This document shows, in pieces, positions 18,905 through 27,813 of a stretch of 36,031 bases of DNA (the first letter of the stretch is position 1; every line of letters begins with the position of its first letter). Location of the stretch: contig JAGFIY010000161.1 in the NCBI GenBank assembly GCA_024103215.1, positions 1 to 36,031 on the forward strand. The letters run 5' to 3'. The DNA is from Melioribacteraceae bacterium. Its GTDB lineage: Bacteria; Bacteroidota; Ignavibacteria; Ignavibacteriales; Melioribacteraceae. The translations under genes were made by a program, and so were the position numbers. The notes below the pieces were generated by a model, which saw only the letters and a program-made list of their open reading frames with translations, had not been told where the DNA came from and did no database searches.

Positions 18905-19584
18905 AGTACAAAGTAGCATTATTCGACGCAGACGGAACTCTATTTGATTACGATAAAGCAGAACTCGAAGCCTTGCAAGATACCTGCGAATCTCTTCAAT
19001 TGGAATGTAGCATTAATTTTATCGAACTCTACAAAAAATTTAATTCCGGTGTATGGAGAGATTTTGAAAGCAAAAAGATTGACACCCAAACGCTTCGCTG
19101 GAAAAGATTTCAATTACTTTTTGATGAATTGAAAATTGATATTGATCCGAAGTACGTAAGTACACTTTATCTCGATTATCTTTCACAAAAATCCTACTTA
19201 TTTGACGGTGCAGAGGAGTTGATAAAAAACCTTTATCAAAGAATAAAGATGTCAATAATTACTAATGGTATATCAGAGGTACAACGCCGCCGCATCGGAT
19301 TATCAGCAATAAATATTTTTTTTGATCACATAATAATATCTGACGAAGTTGGTTCCCCAAAGCCCGAATCAATGATATTCGAAAAAACATTAAAATTTTA
19401 TAAGGGTATTGAAAAAAATAATGTGATAATTATTGGCGATAATCTGGAATCAGATATCAAAGGTGGGATTAATTTCGGTATCGATACGTGCTGGTTTAAT
19501 CCAAATAAAATAGAAAACGACTCCGGGATTGAAGCAAACTTTGAAATCTCAGATATACGTGAGTGCTTAGAGATAATTGATTGA
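18901..19584 (+). CDS. HAD-family nucleotidase, YjjG type
   Basis: A 227-residue haloacid dehalogenase-fold phosphatase. Motif I FDADGTLFDYD (nucleophile Asp9, acid Asp11), motif II ITNG, motif III in SPKPESMIF and motif IV GDNLESDIKGG are intact. A helical cap lies between motifs I and II. The motif I context (DADGTLFDYDKAE) and length match the YjjG subfamily, pyrimidine 5'-nucleotidases that remove non-canonical nucleotides. Start and upstream stop overlap as ATGA. It is the last gene before a convergent gene and only about 56 bp separate the two stops. The exact substrate is inferred from the subfamily only. Confidence 0.88.
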   Translation: MKYKVALFDADGTLFDYDKAELEALQDTCESLQLECSINFIELYKKFNSGVWRDFESKKIDTQTLRWKRFQLLFDELKIDIDPKYVSTLYLDYLSQKSYLFDGAEELIKNLYQRIKMSIITNGISEVQRRRIGLSAINIFFDHIIISDEVGSPKPESMIFEKTLKFYKGIEKNNVIIIGDNLESDIKGGINFGIDTCWFNPNKIENDSGIEANFEISDIRECLEIID

Positions 19585-19640
19585 AAGATTTTTATTCAAA
19601 TTTACTAGGACTGACTGTCATTAAGTACTACTAATTTGAT

Positions 19641-20888
19641 TTAAACCCAACCCCGTAATTTACAAGCTTCGGCAACGCGTGCAACTCCCACCGCCATCGC
19701 AGCTAATCTAGGATGTACTTTCTTATCTTTGATCGCTTCTTGAACTGTATGGTAAGCTTTTGAAATTTTCTTATCCAGTCTTTGTTGAATCTGTTCTTCA
19801 TCCCAAAAATATGAATACTTATCCTGAACCATCTCAAAGTATGAAACAGTGACACCGCCGGCACTTGCCAAAATATCCGGGATAACGTGAACTCCATTTT
19901 TATTCAAAATAAGATCAGCTTCGGGTGTTGTTGGACCATTAGCTAATTCACTGATTATTTTAGCTTTAATCCGACCTGCATTAGCGGAAGTTATTGCATT
20001 CTCGAGAGCTGCGGGATACAATATTTCAACATCGAGTGTAAGTAGTTCGTCATGATGAATTGATTTTGACCCGGGGAAATTTTTTACTGATCCGGTTCTT
20101 AATTTGTGCGTAACTAATTCTTTTGGATCCATGCCGTCCGGATTATAAATAGCTGCCCTTGAATCGCTTACCGCTATTAGTTTTCCTCCGCCTAAAATTT
20201 CTTGATGAAGCAAAGCAGCTCTTTGTCCTGCATTTCCAAAACCTTGTATTGCATAAGTTTTAGTAGGATCAAATCCATATACTTTGCAAGCTTCTCTAAC
20301 ATTAATAACTCCACCACGAGCAGTCGCATCGCGCCTTCCTTCGGTTCCGCCCACTTGCTGCGGTTTATCGGTTAAAATACCCGGTTGATGTTTATTTATA
20401 ATAATTTCGTATTCATCCATCATCCAAGTCATTGTTTGCGGATTAGTGTAAACATCCGGTGCTGGTATATCCCTTTCAATTCCAATTATAGGTGCAATAG
20501 CTCGAATATAACCGCGGGAAACTGATTCTAATTCACGCTCGCTCATGTTTTTAGGATCGCAGCAAACACCGCCCTTACCTCCTCCAAGAGGCAAATCAAC
20601 AACTGCAGTTTTCCAAGTCATCCAGCAGGCTAATGCTCTTATCGTATCAACAGTTTCATCAGGATGAAATCTAATCCCTCCTTTAGCCGGTCCACGCGCA
20701 GTATTGTATTGTATTCTCCAAGCATGAAAAATTTTGACCTTACCGTTGTCCATTCTAACCGGGTATGTGAATTTAAATTCTCTTTGAGGATTAATTAACA
20801 GTTCGACTGTTGCTTGATCTAGATTAAGTAACTTAGCTGCTTCGAGAACTTGCTGCTGTGCCACCTTGAATGAATTGTAAGATTCCAT
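19641..20888 (-). CDS. Glutamate dehydrogenase, Glu/Leu/Phe/Val family (415 aa type)
   Basis: Interconverts glutamate and 2-oxoglutarate plus ammonium. It has 415 residues and belongs to the group typified by Bacillus GudB/RocG and archaeal GDH rather than to E. coli GdhA. Substrate-domain motifs are ARGPAKGGIRFHP, PLGGGKGGV with catalytic Lys105, and PAPDVYTNPQTM with Asp145. The Rossmann loop is IQGFGNAGQRAA (about 214-225), followed by AVSDSRAAIYNPDG. Cofactor preference is not certain; family members are often NAD-linked or dual. AGAGGA lies 8 bases before the ATG, overlapping the stop of the zinc-ribbon gene. It is the third gene of an operon with a Rec-ATP-grasp protein and is well diverged from the two class-I GDHs at 24214-25575 and 30913-32253. 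Confidence 0.94.
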   Translation of the reverse strand: MESYNSFKVAQQQVLEAAKLLNLDQATVELLINPQREFKFTYPVRMDNGKVKIFHAWRIQYNTARGPAKGGIRFHPDETVDTIRALACWMTWKTAVVDLPLGGGKGGVCCDPKNMSERELESVSRGYIRAIAPIIGIERDIPAPDVYTNPQTMTWMMDEYEIIINKHQPGILTDKPQQVGGTEGRRDATARGGVINVREACKVYGFDPTKTYAIQGFGNAGQRAALLHQEILGGGKLIAVSDSRAAIYNPDGMDPKELVTHKLRTGSVKNFPGSKSIHHDELLTLDVEILYPAALENAITSANAGRIKAKIISELANGPTTPEADLILNKNGVHVIPDILASAGGVTVSYFEMVQDKYSYFWDEEQIQQRLDKKISKAYHTVQEAIKDKKVHPRLAAMAVGVARVAEACKLRGWV

Positions 20889-20892
20889 CAGG

Positions 20893-21099
20893 TTATTCCT
20901 CTTTTTTATCTTCTTCTTTTGATAAATTGTTTTTAGGAGGCGATTTTTCTATATCGTCCAAGATTATTCGGTACCAACAATTTTTGCACATTAATGCTCT
21001 ATCTACACTTAGCAGCACCTGCTGCCATGGACTGAGTTTATGTCCGCAGTGAGGGCAGTGATCAATTACTGTTTTTTTATCTTTATTTTCTTCGGCCAA
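20893..21099 (-). CDS. Zinc-ribbon miniprotein between the ATP-grasp and GDH genes
   Basis: A 68-residue protein with CPHC (Cys15, Cys18) and CKNC (Cys38, Cys41) framing a 19-residue loop, followed by a highly charged Lys/Glu tail. I recognise no named family; the layout is a classic zinc ribbon. The start is TTG at 21099, supported by a strong GGAGG six bases upstream that lies inside the last codons of the preceding gene. The reading frames overlap by 17 bases. The next gene, glutamate dehydrogenase, starts 4 bp after its stop. The placement suggests an accessory or regulatory subunit for one of its neighbours. Confidence 0.75.
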   Translation of the reverse strand: MAEENKDKKTVIDHCPHCGHKLSPWQQVLLSVDRALMCKNCWYRIILDDIEKSPPKNNLSKEEDKKEE

Positions 21100-24091
21100 T
21101 TTCAGCCTCCGGCTTAAGAATTATCCCTTTGTTTTTGTGTCCGTTCATTTTAACCAAAATTGGGTTTTTAAGTTCTATATGTTTTGTAAAAACCTTACTT
21201 TCAGTATTAGTCTGAGATTTTAACCAAGCCCAATCAAGATGACCTAATTTATTAGAATCAACTGTAAAATATCCGATCATAAATGATGTAATATTTTGAA
21301 AAAAGTGTGTACCTTGAGACGGCATGACGGAAAATTCCTTAAAACCGGATTCCACAATTACTTTTGCTCCTGCAATTTGCTCCCAAGTAACAGGAATACC
21401 CAGCCACGGATCTAATGAACCCCATCTTCCAACTCCAATCAACAGATAAGGTTTATTCTCTTCCAAAAGTTTTGAGTTAAAATAGCTCACTTCTTTTGCG
21501 ACTTCTATACTTCTTGATCTTTCAAATTTGTCATAATCTACATACACAATATTTTTTATATCATTAATTAACCCGTTTCCAAGAACTTGTGTGCTGTAGC
21601 AAATTATATCTTCTTTTTTAGTGTCTTCTATTGTTAGTTCCTCTACTTCATGATTAATTACCAACGGTCTCATTTGTAGTATTCCGAACTCTTTCAGGTT
21701 GTTTTGATCAGGTGTCATATTTACCGCAAATTCTATTTCAACGGGTGTTCCCATTCCCCATGTACCCATATCTAAAAGAAGTTCTAAAATTTGGGGTAGG
21801 GGAAAAAGTTTGTTCCGTAGAATAGGTCCGAAAGTAACCAATCTACTTCCTTCTCTGCTTAACCCGTCGTAAATTCTATCATTTTCTGCTGAATGAACCG
21901 ATCCAACGTAGTGAAGCGTTCCATCGCTTTCAGCAGTATCCAAATCAAATTTTTTCAAAAGCATATCATGTGTTTCATAACCAAATTCAGAATTACCGTC
22001 TAAAAGAAGCGCGTAAAAATCTTTTTGACTACTATTTAATGATTCCTTAACTGATGAAAACTGCAGCAGGTCGGTCGGATATTTAGGACAAAATCTAACA
22101 GTATTGCCGCCATCAACAACGGTTTTTCCTAAACCAAGCGCCACAGAAATTATTCCATCCGTAGATTTTTGCGGGGAGATTGGATAGAAATTATACGATT
22201 TAGCAACGCCCGAAAAATCCGGGTAAAATCTATTTTGATGAGTGTTCCCAACCATTCGCTGAATTATAACGGCCATTTTTTCTTCTTCTAATCGATAGGA
22301 CGTTACTTTTATATAATTTTTTGCACTTTTGTAGAATGTTGAGGCATATACTCTTTTTATACTATTAAGCAGATCGTTTAATCGGATAAGTGCATTTGAG
22401 TGAATGTTCGGAATCATATACGTTTCATAAACACCGGCGAAAGGATGGTATTGAGAATCTTCAAGCAAACTGGAAGATCTAATCGCGAGTGGTGATCTAA
22501 CAATATCCAAGAAAGCAGCAAGTTCACCCAAAATATCTTCCGGAAACTTCCCGGCTTCAAGAAACTTTTTGGTTATTTCAGTATCATCATCACAATTTAG
22601 TGCAAACTTTTTCAGGTTATTTTCTTCAAGGAACTGATCGAAAACATCCGTACCTATTACAATTCCAGACGGTACGGATATTTGTATGTTCTCAAAACTA
22701 TCCCTTACGTTATAGTTGTTTATTAATGTATTAACAAAACTTAGACCCCGAGCTTTACCTCCGAGCGATCCTCCTCCTATTCTCGCGAAACTGCTTCCGG
22801 GATCAAATGTTTCTTTTGAGAAATCAGTTATAATTCCTCTTTGCCTGAAACTAATATAATTCAATACAGCTTTTATTAAATATGATCTGAGGTCTTCAAC
22901 AGTCTTATAATCCGAAACTTTTCTTGGACGAAGTTGATGAGCTAAATAAAATTCTGTTCTGGCTTTTAACCAATTAGAAAAATGATTTCTCTCTGCGTGG
23001 TATTTTATACTTTCTGCAGGTACGGATTTCATTTGCTCAACAAGAGACTTTAAGTCAAAAGCTCTTCCGACTTCCATACCGTTTTCGGATCTAAAAATGA
23101 AGTCGCCAAAACTGAAATAATTTACCATAAATTGACGAAGTTCATTTAGAAGAGTGGGTGAATCCTTCATTATAAATGATGTTTTGTATTCGAGTGCGCT
23201 TTCTTCATTTTCGGGATTATGCGAAAGCAAAAGTATAGGTATATCACTTTGTTGAGCTTTTACACTTGAAGCGAATTTTATCCCTGCCTGAGGATCCTGA
23301 ATTCCATTATGAGGGAAATCTATATCAGAAATTACACCTAAAATAAATTCTTTATAACTTGTATAGTAGTTCCAAGCCTCTTCATAATTAGAGCATAGGA
23401 GGATTTTAGGTCTAGCTCTCATTCTTAAAAACTTGTGACTTAGATTTATTCCTTCTGAAATTAATCTTTGAGACTGTTTCATCGTTTCTGTATAAATTAT
23501 CGGCAGAAACGAAGAATAATATCTTACATTATCTTCGATTACTATTATACTCTGGACTCCGACTATTTTTGTGTCGTGAGCAACGTTTGCGCGGTCCTCA
23601 AAATATTTTATAATTGCGATTATAATTCTAAAATCGCCCTGCCAAACAAATATTTTATCAAATACTTCAGTGTTCTTGTTTAACAAAAGATATTTTAATT
23701 CTTTGTTGTCGTGAGCCAATAAAACAACCGGAATATCTAAGCCGGATTCTTTAACTAATTTAGCAAGTTGAGTTGCATGCATATCTTCGATATGAAGTGT
23801 CGTAATAATTAAATCGAATCTTTTTTCTTCCTTGGCAAGTGCTATTGCATCAGAACCGCTTGAAACTCTTGTCAACTCTGGGGAATGGCTTAACTGCAAC
23901 CCTTGGTATTCATTCCGAATAAGTTCGTAGAGTCTGCCATCTTCTTCATAGAGATAAAGATCATAAAGGCTTGAGACCAAAAGAATATCCCGGATACGAA
24001 ACCTCATCAAGTTTTGAAAACCTTGAAATCGATTTCCGTAACCATGCTCGATCCACATCGAATCCGTTTGATCCGGTACTGATTCTTTCAT
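21083..24091 (-). CDS. Rec-Rec-PEP synthase-like ATP-grasp protein (1002 aa)
   Basis: A cytoplasmic 1002-residue protein. Residues 34-165 are a receiver-like fold without the acidic pair and with Thr98 at the phosphoacceptor position. Residues 180-325 are a second receiver with Glu186/Asp187, Asp256 (ISDIDFP) and Lys309, i.e. apparently active. A linker (330-430) leads to a PEP-synthase/PPDK nucleotide-binding domain (about 435-812): GGGSLGGKARGL, AIRSSSLLEDS (Arg538), FAGVYET, VEIEFAV and LQMRPL. The tail (about 830-990) has GRWGSLDPWLGIPV and PSQGTHFFQNITS (His929). There is no swivelling phosphohistidine domain and no PEP/pyruvate barrel, so it is not a complete PEP synthase. It heads an operon with the zinc-ribbon and 415-aa GDH genes. 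Its paralog is at 27814-30798. Biochemical role unknown. Confidence 0.85.
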   Translation of the reverse strand: MKESVPDQTDSMWIEHGYGNRFQGFQNLMRFRIRDILLVSSLYDLYLYEEDGRLYELIRNEYQGLQLSHSPELTRVSSGSDAIALAKEEKRFDLIITTLHIEDMHATQLAKLVKESGLDIPVVLLAHDNKELKYLLLNKNTEVFDKIFVWQGDFRIIIAIIKYFEDRANVAHDTKIVGVQSIIVIEDNVRYYSSFLPIIYTETMKQSQRLISEGINLSHKFLRMRARPKILLCSNYEEAWNYYTSYKEFILGVISDIDFPHNGIQDPQAGIKFASSVKAQQSDIPILLLSHNPENEESALEYKTSFIMKDSPTLLNELRQFMVNYFSFGDFIFRSENGMEVGRAFDLKSLVEQMKSVPAESIKYHAERNHFSNWLKARTEFYLAHQLRPRKVSDYKTVEDLRSYLIKAVLNYISFRQRGIITDFSKETFDPGSSFARIGGGSLGGKARGLSFVNTLINNYNVRDSFENIQISVPSGIVIGTDVFDQFLEENNLKKFALNCDDDTEITKKFLEAGKFPEDILGELAAFLDIVRSPLAIRSSSLLEDSQYHPFAGVYETYMIPNIHSNALIRLNDLLNSIKRVYASTFYKSAKNYIKVTSYRLEEEKMAVIIQRMVGNTHQNRFYPDFSGVAKSYNFYPISPQKSTDGIISVALGLGKTVVDGGNTVRFCPKYPTDLLQFSSVKESLNSSQKDFYALLLDGNSEFGYETHDMLLKKFDLDTAESDGTLHYVGSVHSAENDRIYDGLSREGSRLVTFGPILRNKLFPLPQILELLLDMGTWGMGTPVEIEFAVNMTPDQNNLKEFGILQMRPLVINHEVEELTIEDTKKEDIICYSTQVLGNGLINDIKNIVYVDYDKFERSRSIEVAKEVSYFNSKLLEENKPYLLIGVGRWGSLDPWLGIPVTWEQIAGAKVIVESGFKEFSVMPSQGTHFFQNITSFMIGYFTVDSNKLGHLDWAWLKSQTNTESKVFTKHIELKNPILVKMNGHKNKGIILKPEAEIGRRK

Positions 24092-24117
24092 ATAATCCGA
24101 AAGATATTATAAACAAT

Positions 24118-24147
24118 TAAATATATGAAAAAAGAAGCTGCCTCAAA
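24118..24147 (-). promoter_or_regulatory. Candidate promoter of the 1002-aa gene, embedded in the upstream terminator
   Basis: Reading the minus strand, TTTG (24147-24144), an 18-bp spacer and TATATTTA (24125-24118) approximate the TTTG / TAnnTTTG consensus. The -33 element lies in the 3' arm of the terminator of the preceding gdh gene. The predicted leader would be about 20 nt. The same arrangement recurs before the 994-aa paralog. Confidence 0.3.
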
Positions 24148-24188
24148 AGACACTGTATTTATAAACAAAAGTATTTTCTTTTGAGGCA
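24132..24188 (-). terminator. Terminator of the 453-aa glutamate dehydrogenase gene
   Basis: TGCCTCAAAAGA (24188-24177 on the minus strand) pairs perfectly over 12 bp with TCTTTTGAGGCA (24150-24139) around a 26-nt loop, and is followed by GCTTCTTTTTTC. It begins about 25 bp after the gdh stop. The stem is strong; the T tract is set off by a few bases. Confidence 0.75.
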
Positions 24189-24213
24189 TACTCTAAAACA
24201 ATAATAACAGGAA

Positions 24214-25575
24214 TTAAACAACACCTTGATCAATCATAGCATCGGCAACTTTTAGGAACCCTCCGATATTTGCGCCGTTGACGTAATTACCCGGCGTTCC
24301 GAAACGGTCTGCATTTAGCACACAAGTTGCATGTATATTTTTCATAATCATTCTTAATCTTTCATCTACTTCCTCACGTGTCCAAGGCAAGCGCATACTG
24401 TTTTGCGACATTTCCAGCCCGGATACCGCAACGCCTCCTGCATTTGCAGCTTTCCCGGGACCGTAGAGAATTTTATTATCTAGAAAGAGATTTACACCTT
24501 CAATAGTTGTAGGCATATTAGCGCCTTCGCTAACTACATAAACCCCATTGTTCAAAAGATTCTGTGCATCCTTTTCATTTATCTCGTTTTGAGTTGCGCT
24601 AGGGAAAGCACATTCAGCTTTGTGGTTCCAAAGAGGGTTGTACTCCATCTTAGGATCTAATTCAGTATAAACCGCATTTTTAAACTTATCAGTATATTCC
24701 TTAATCCTTCCTCTTCTTACATTTTTAAGATGCATTACGAATTCCAATTTCTCTTCGCTAATCCCTTCTTCATCATAAATGTAACCATTGGAATCGGAGA
24801 GTGTCACAACTTTGCCACCGAGAGAGTTAATTTTTTGCACAGTAAATTGTGCAACATTCCCGCTGCCGGAAACGAGACAAGTTTTACCCGCTAATGTTTC
24901 ATTTTTTGTTCCAAGCATTTCGGCAGCAAAATAAACTGCGCCGTAACCTGTGGCTTCAGGTCTAATTAAAGAACCTCCCCAGTTTAGTCCTTTTCCGGTT
25001 AGAACACCGGTAAATTCATTTCTTAATTTTTTATACTGTCCGAAAAGATAACCAATTTCCCTTCCGCCCACACCGATATCTCCGGCGGGAACGTCAGTGT
25101 TGGGTCCTATATGCCTGTAGAGTTCACTCATAAAAGCCTGACAAAATCTCATTACTTTTAAATCACTTTTACCTTTTGGATCAAAATCCGAACCGCCTTT
25201 TCCGCCGCCCATTGGTAATGAGGTTAAACTATTTTTAAAAACTTGTTCGAATGCAAGAAATTTTAAAATGCCAAGGTTTACCGAAGGGTGGAATCGCAAA
25301 CCACCTTTGTATGGACCGATTGCACTATTCATTTCAATTCTGAAACCGCGGTTGATATGAACCTCGCCTTGTTCATCCACCCAAGGAACGCGGAAAGTAA
25401 TCACTCTTTCCGGTTCTATAATTCTTTCCAACACTTTTGCCGCACGGTATTCGGGATGTCTGTCTAATACAATAGAAATTGATTCCGTCACCTCTTGCAC
25501 TGCTTGATGAAATTCTGGTTCTGCAGGATTTTTTGCTATTACTTCAGCCATTAATTCTTTTACATACTCAGACAT
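24214..25575 (-). CDS. gdhA: Class-I glutamate dehydrogenase, NADP-type signature (453 aa)
   Basis: Hexameric GDH of the E. coli GdhA class, 453 residues. Substrate-domain motifs are [30 protein letters not shown] with catalytic Lys126, and [10 protein letters not shown] with Asp166. The Rossmann loop SGSGNVAQ (236-243) and the end of the second strand TLSDSNG (258-264) match the NADP-dependent E. coli enzyme (GSGNVAQ, SDSSG), so an ammonium-assimilating role is likely. GGAG stands about 10 bases before the ATG. Residues 1-210 are about 87 percent identical, counted by eye, to the 446-aa paralog at 30913-32253, whereas the Rossmann domain is far more diverged. It is transcribed alone, behind a palindromic operator and before a strong terminator. 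Confidence 0.95.
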   Translation of the reverse strand: MSEYVKELMAEVIAKNPAEPEFHQAVQEVTESISIVLDRHPEYRAAKVLERIIEPERVITFRVPWVDEQGEVHINRGFRIEMNSAIGPYKGGLRFHPSVNLGILKFLAFEQVFKNSLTSLPMGGGKGGSDFDPKGKSDLKVMRFCQAFMSELYRHIGPNTDVPAGDIGVGGREIGYLFGQYKKLRNEFTGVLTGKGLNWGGSLIRPEATGYGAVYFAAEMLGTKNETLAGKTCLVSGSGNVAQFTVQKINSLGGKVVTLSDSNGYIYDEEGISEEKLEFVMHLKNVRRGRIKEYTDKFKNAVYTELDPKMEYNPLWNHKAECAFPSATQNEINEKDAQNLLNNGVYVVSEGANMPTTIEGVNLFLDNKILYGPGKAANAGGVAVSGLEMSQNSMRLPWTREEVDERLRMIMKNIHATCVLNADRFGTPGNYVNGANIGGFLKVADAMIDQGVV

Positions 25576-25673
25576 TTTGATATTCTCCAGTTAGTTATTT
25601 AGGTGATTGATTTTACTGATAAGAAATTAGATGAATTTAGATGTCTGCGGTAGAATAGATTCTATGAAATTTT

Positions 25674-25692
25674 TGTAACAATTTTTGTTACA
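25674..25692. promoter_or_regulatory. 19-bp palindrome upstream of the 453-aa gdh gene
   Basis: TGTAACAATTTTTGTTACA: two perfect 7-bp arms (TGTAACA / TGTTACA) around ATTTT. It is centred about 108 bp upstream of the gdh ATG and just beyond the stop of the response-regulator gene. A related 19-mer, 16 of 19 identical, stands upstream of the other class-I gdh (32379-32397). The distance from the start suits an activator site or distal operator. Confidence 0.55.
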
Positions 25693-25726
25693 TGAGTAGA
25701 TAATAATTGAAGGATAATTACATTTT

Positions 25727-26359
25727 TTAATACAAAAGTTTGTTCCTTAAAACATATTGAGTCAACTCTACATTTGATTTTAAATGAATCTTCTCAAATA
25801 TTCTATTTCGATAACTGTAAACCGTGTTTGTGCTGATGTTTAATTCATTGGCAATTTCTTCGGCTGATAAACCGGCAGCTATTTTCAACATAACTGTGTA
25901 TTCACGATCTGAAAGAATTTCGTGAGGGAGATTATTTTTAGACGTGTTCATAAATTCAGCTAATTTATCGGCTAATAGGGGACTTATATATTTCCCACCA
26001 TTATAGATTTTTCGAATTGCGGTTATTAAATCCGTTGGGGCACTTACTTTTTGGAGATATCCCGAAGCCCCGGCTTTTATTGCTCTAACTCCGTACTGTT
26101 CTTCGCTGTACATACTTAAAATGAGAACAGGGATATGAGGATATTGCATGGTAATTTCTTTAGTGATTTCAATTCCCGATTTTTCAGGAATATTTATATC
26201 CATTACAACTAAGCTGCATTGAGTGTTTTTAAGGAGTGAAATTAATTCAGGGTAAGAACTTGCTTCGCCGGAAATATTTATGTCCGAAACCTCAGCAACA
26301 ATTTGCTTTAAACCCTCGCGTACAATTGCATGATCATCAACAATTATGATATTAATCAT
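25727..26359 (-). CDS. NarL/LuxR-family response regulator
   Basis: A 210-residue two-component regulator. The receiver domain (about 1-120) has the acidic pair Asp8/Asp9, phosphoacceptor Asp54 (VVMDINIPEKSG), the LSMYS switch and Lys104. The output domain (about 143-205) is a LuxR-type helix-turn-helix: LSDREYTVMLKIAAGLSAEEI then ANELNISTNTVYSYRNRIFEK. It should dimerise on phosphorylation and bind an inverted repeat. The gene lies 10 bp after the histidine kinase gene in the same operon as the 994-aa Rec-ATP-grasp protein, and 151 bp upstream of the 453-aa gdh, whose palindrome is a plausible target. Confidence 0.94.
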   Translation of the reverse strand: MINIIIVDDHAIVREGLKQIVAEVSDINISGEASSYPELISLLKNTQCSLVVMDINIPEKSGIEITKEITMQYPHIPVLILSMYSEEQYGVRAIKAGASGYLQKVSAPTDLITAIRKIYNGGKYISPLLADKLAEFMNTSKNNLPHEILSDREYTVMLKIAAGLSAEEIANELNISTNTVYSYRNRIFEKIHLKSNVELTQYVLRNKLLY

Positions 26360-26369
26360 CTGTGTATTT

Positions 26370-27797
26370 TTAAATTGGTAATTCCAAATTTACTAAAGTA
26401 CCGCTTCCCATCGAACTTTTGATAACCAAATTTCCACCAAGAATTAATGCTCTTTCTTTCATCCCAAGGATTCCCAAAGATTTAGGATTGTTTATTTGGT
26501 TTAAAGTAATTCCTTTCCCGTTATCTTTGATAGCTAAACTTAATTTACTATCGTTAAGTTTTATTCTGATGTCTATTTTATTCGCATTTGAGTGACGTGC
26601 TGCATTTGTTAATGCTTCTTGAAAGATTCTGAACACTGCAATTTTCTTTTCGGGAATCAAAAAAATATCATCATTTGGAATGTCTAATACACAATTGATC
26701 TTAGTTCTTTTGGAGAATTCATCTATTTGCCATTCCATTGCCGGTAAAAGACCAAGATCATCAAGAATTCCGGGTCTGAGTTTCTCGCAAATTCTCTGTA
26801 CAGATACTACAGATGAATCAATAAGGTTGGTTATTGAATCAAATTTTTCTTTCAACTCAGGATGATCGGGTGAGATCTTCTTTTCTAAAAGGGATGTTTG
26901 GATTTTAAGCACTGTTAATACCTGACCGAGTTCATCATGTATTTCTCTAGAAATATTCTTTCGTTCTTCCTCACGAATAGATTGAAGATGAATTGCTAGG
27001 TTTCTTAAATTTTCGCCTGTTTTTAACAAGTCATCTTCATACTTTTTCCTTTCAGTTAAATCACGGGCAATAAAGACAATAGCTTGCCGGCTTCCGTAAT
27101 CGAAAAGATAAGAGTTTATTTCGGTGAATAACTTCTTTCCTAATTTAGAATTTAGTACGGTGGGAAAAATACATTTGCCTTCTTCAAGTAAAATTTCTAT
27201 GAGTTCAATTTCTTTCGGCTCATTGTTCTCGAAAAATAAAACGGAAGGGGAGAGGGTTAAAAGATCGTGCTTCTCAATCCCGAGGCGTTTTTCAGCTTCG
27301 GAGTTTACATCAAAAAAATTACTGATTGTTTTGCCATAATTTAGATAGCATAAGAATATAGCATCATTTGTGTTATTGAAAACTGTTTTATAATGATTGG
27401 CGTTCTCTAAAATCTCATTTTCATATTGCTTTTGTGTGGTTATGTCATCAACGAAATGAATTATATATTTATCTGTTCCTTCATACTTTGTTATGAATTT
27501 ACTCCTTAACCATTTTATATTACGATTTGAAGTTATTTTATGTTCAATTTGATAGGGTGATTCTATATCGAATTTGTTACAGTATAGTAAAGAAATGATT
27601 TTTTCAGATATATTGAATTGAGTGAATGATAAAATACTTTTGCCTAAAATTTCATCCGGATCGCACCTAAAATAATCTGCATAAATGTTGTTGCAAGATT
27701 TTATAGCTCCAATGTTGTCAACCACAGCCGCACCGAAAGGAAAACTTTCCAAAATTAACCGTGAAAAATTAACATCCGCCATATTAAAATCATTCAT
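26370..27797 (-). CDS. Soluble PAS-PAS histidine kinase, NarX/DesK class
   Basis: A 475-residue sensor kinase without any membrane segment, so it senses a cytoplasmic signal. Two PAS domains (about 8-120 and 135-250) are followed by a HisKA_3 dimerisation domain with EEERKNISREIHDELGQ (phosphorylated His287). A HATPase domain (about 375-475) has FRIFQEALTNAARHS (Asn398), DNGKGI and LGILGMKERALILGG. This kinase class pairs with NarL/LuxR regulators, exactly the type of the next gene. I took ATG 27797; an in-frame TTG lies 9 bases upstream. The gene starts about 16 bp after the 994-aa gene, whose intact second receiver could be a further phosphotransfer target. No haem- or flavin-binding PAS signature is evident. 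Confidence 0.93.
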   Translation of the reverse strand: MNDFNMADVNFSRLILESFPFGAAVVDNIGAIKSCNNIYADYFRCDPDEILGKSILSFTQFNISEKIISLLYCNKFDIESPYQIEHKITSNRNIKWLRSKFITKYEGTDKYIIHFVDDITTQKQYENEILENANHYKTVFNNTNDAIFLCYLNYGKTISNFFDVNSEAEKRLGIEKHDLLTLSPSVLFFENNEPKEIELIEILLEEGKCIFPTVLNSKLGKKLFTEINSYLFDYGSRQAIVFIARDLTERKKYEDDLLKTGENLRNLAIHLQSIREEERKNISREIHDELGQVLTVLKIQTSLLEKKISPDHPELKEKFDSITNLIDSSVVSVQRICEKLRPGILDDLGLLPAMEWQIDEFSKRTKINCVLDIPNDDIFLIPEKKIAVFRIFQEALTNAARHSNANKIDIRIKLNDSKLSLAIKDNGKGITLNQINNPKSLGILGMKERALILGGNLVIKSSMGSGTLVNLELPI

Positions 27798-27813
27798 ATT
27801 TATCAATAATTAA

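Noticed and set aside
19585-19640. Bidirectional terminator between the convergent HAD and GDH genes
   Set aside because: Only a 6-bp CAAATT/AATTTG pairing with a long loop and no proper T tract is seen, which is too weak to call.
25674-25692. Palindrome as a TnrA/GlnR, NtcA or Rex site
   Set aside because: TnrA/GlnR sites are TGTNA-N7-TNACA but here the centre is nine bases. NtcA needs GTA-N8-TAC but here there are eleven. The Rex half-site TTGTGA is absent.
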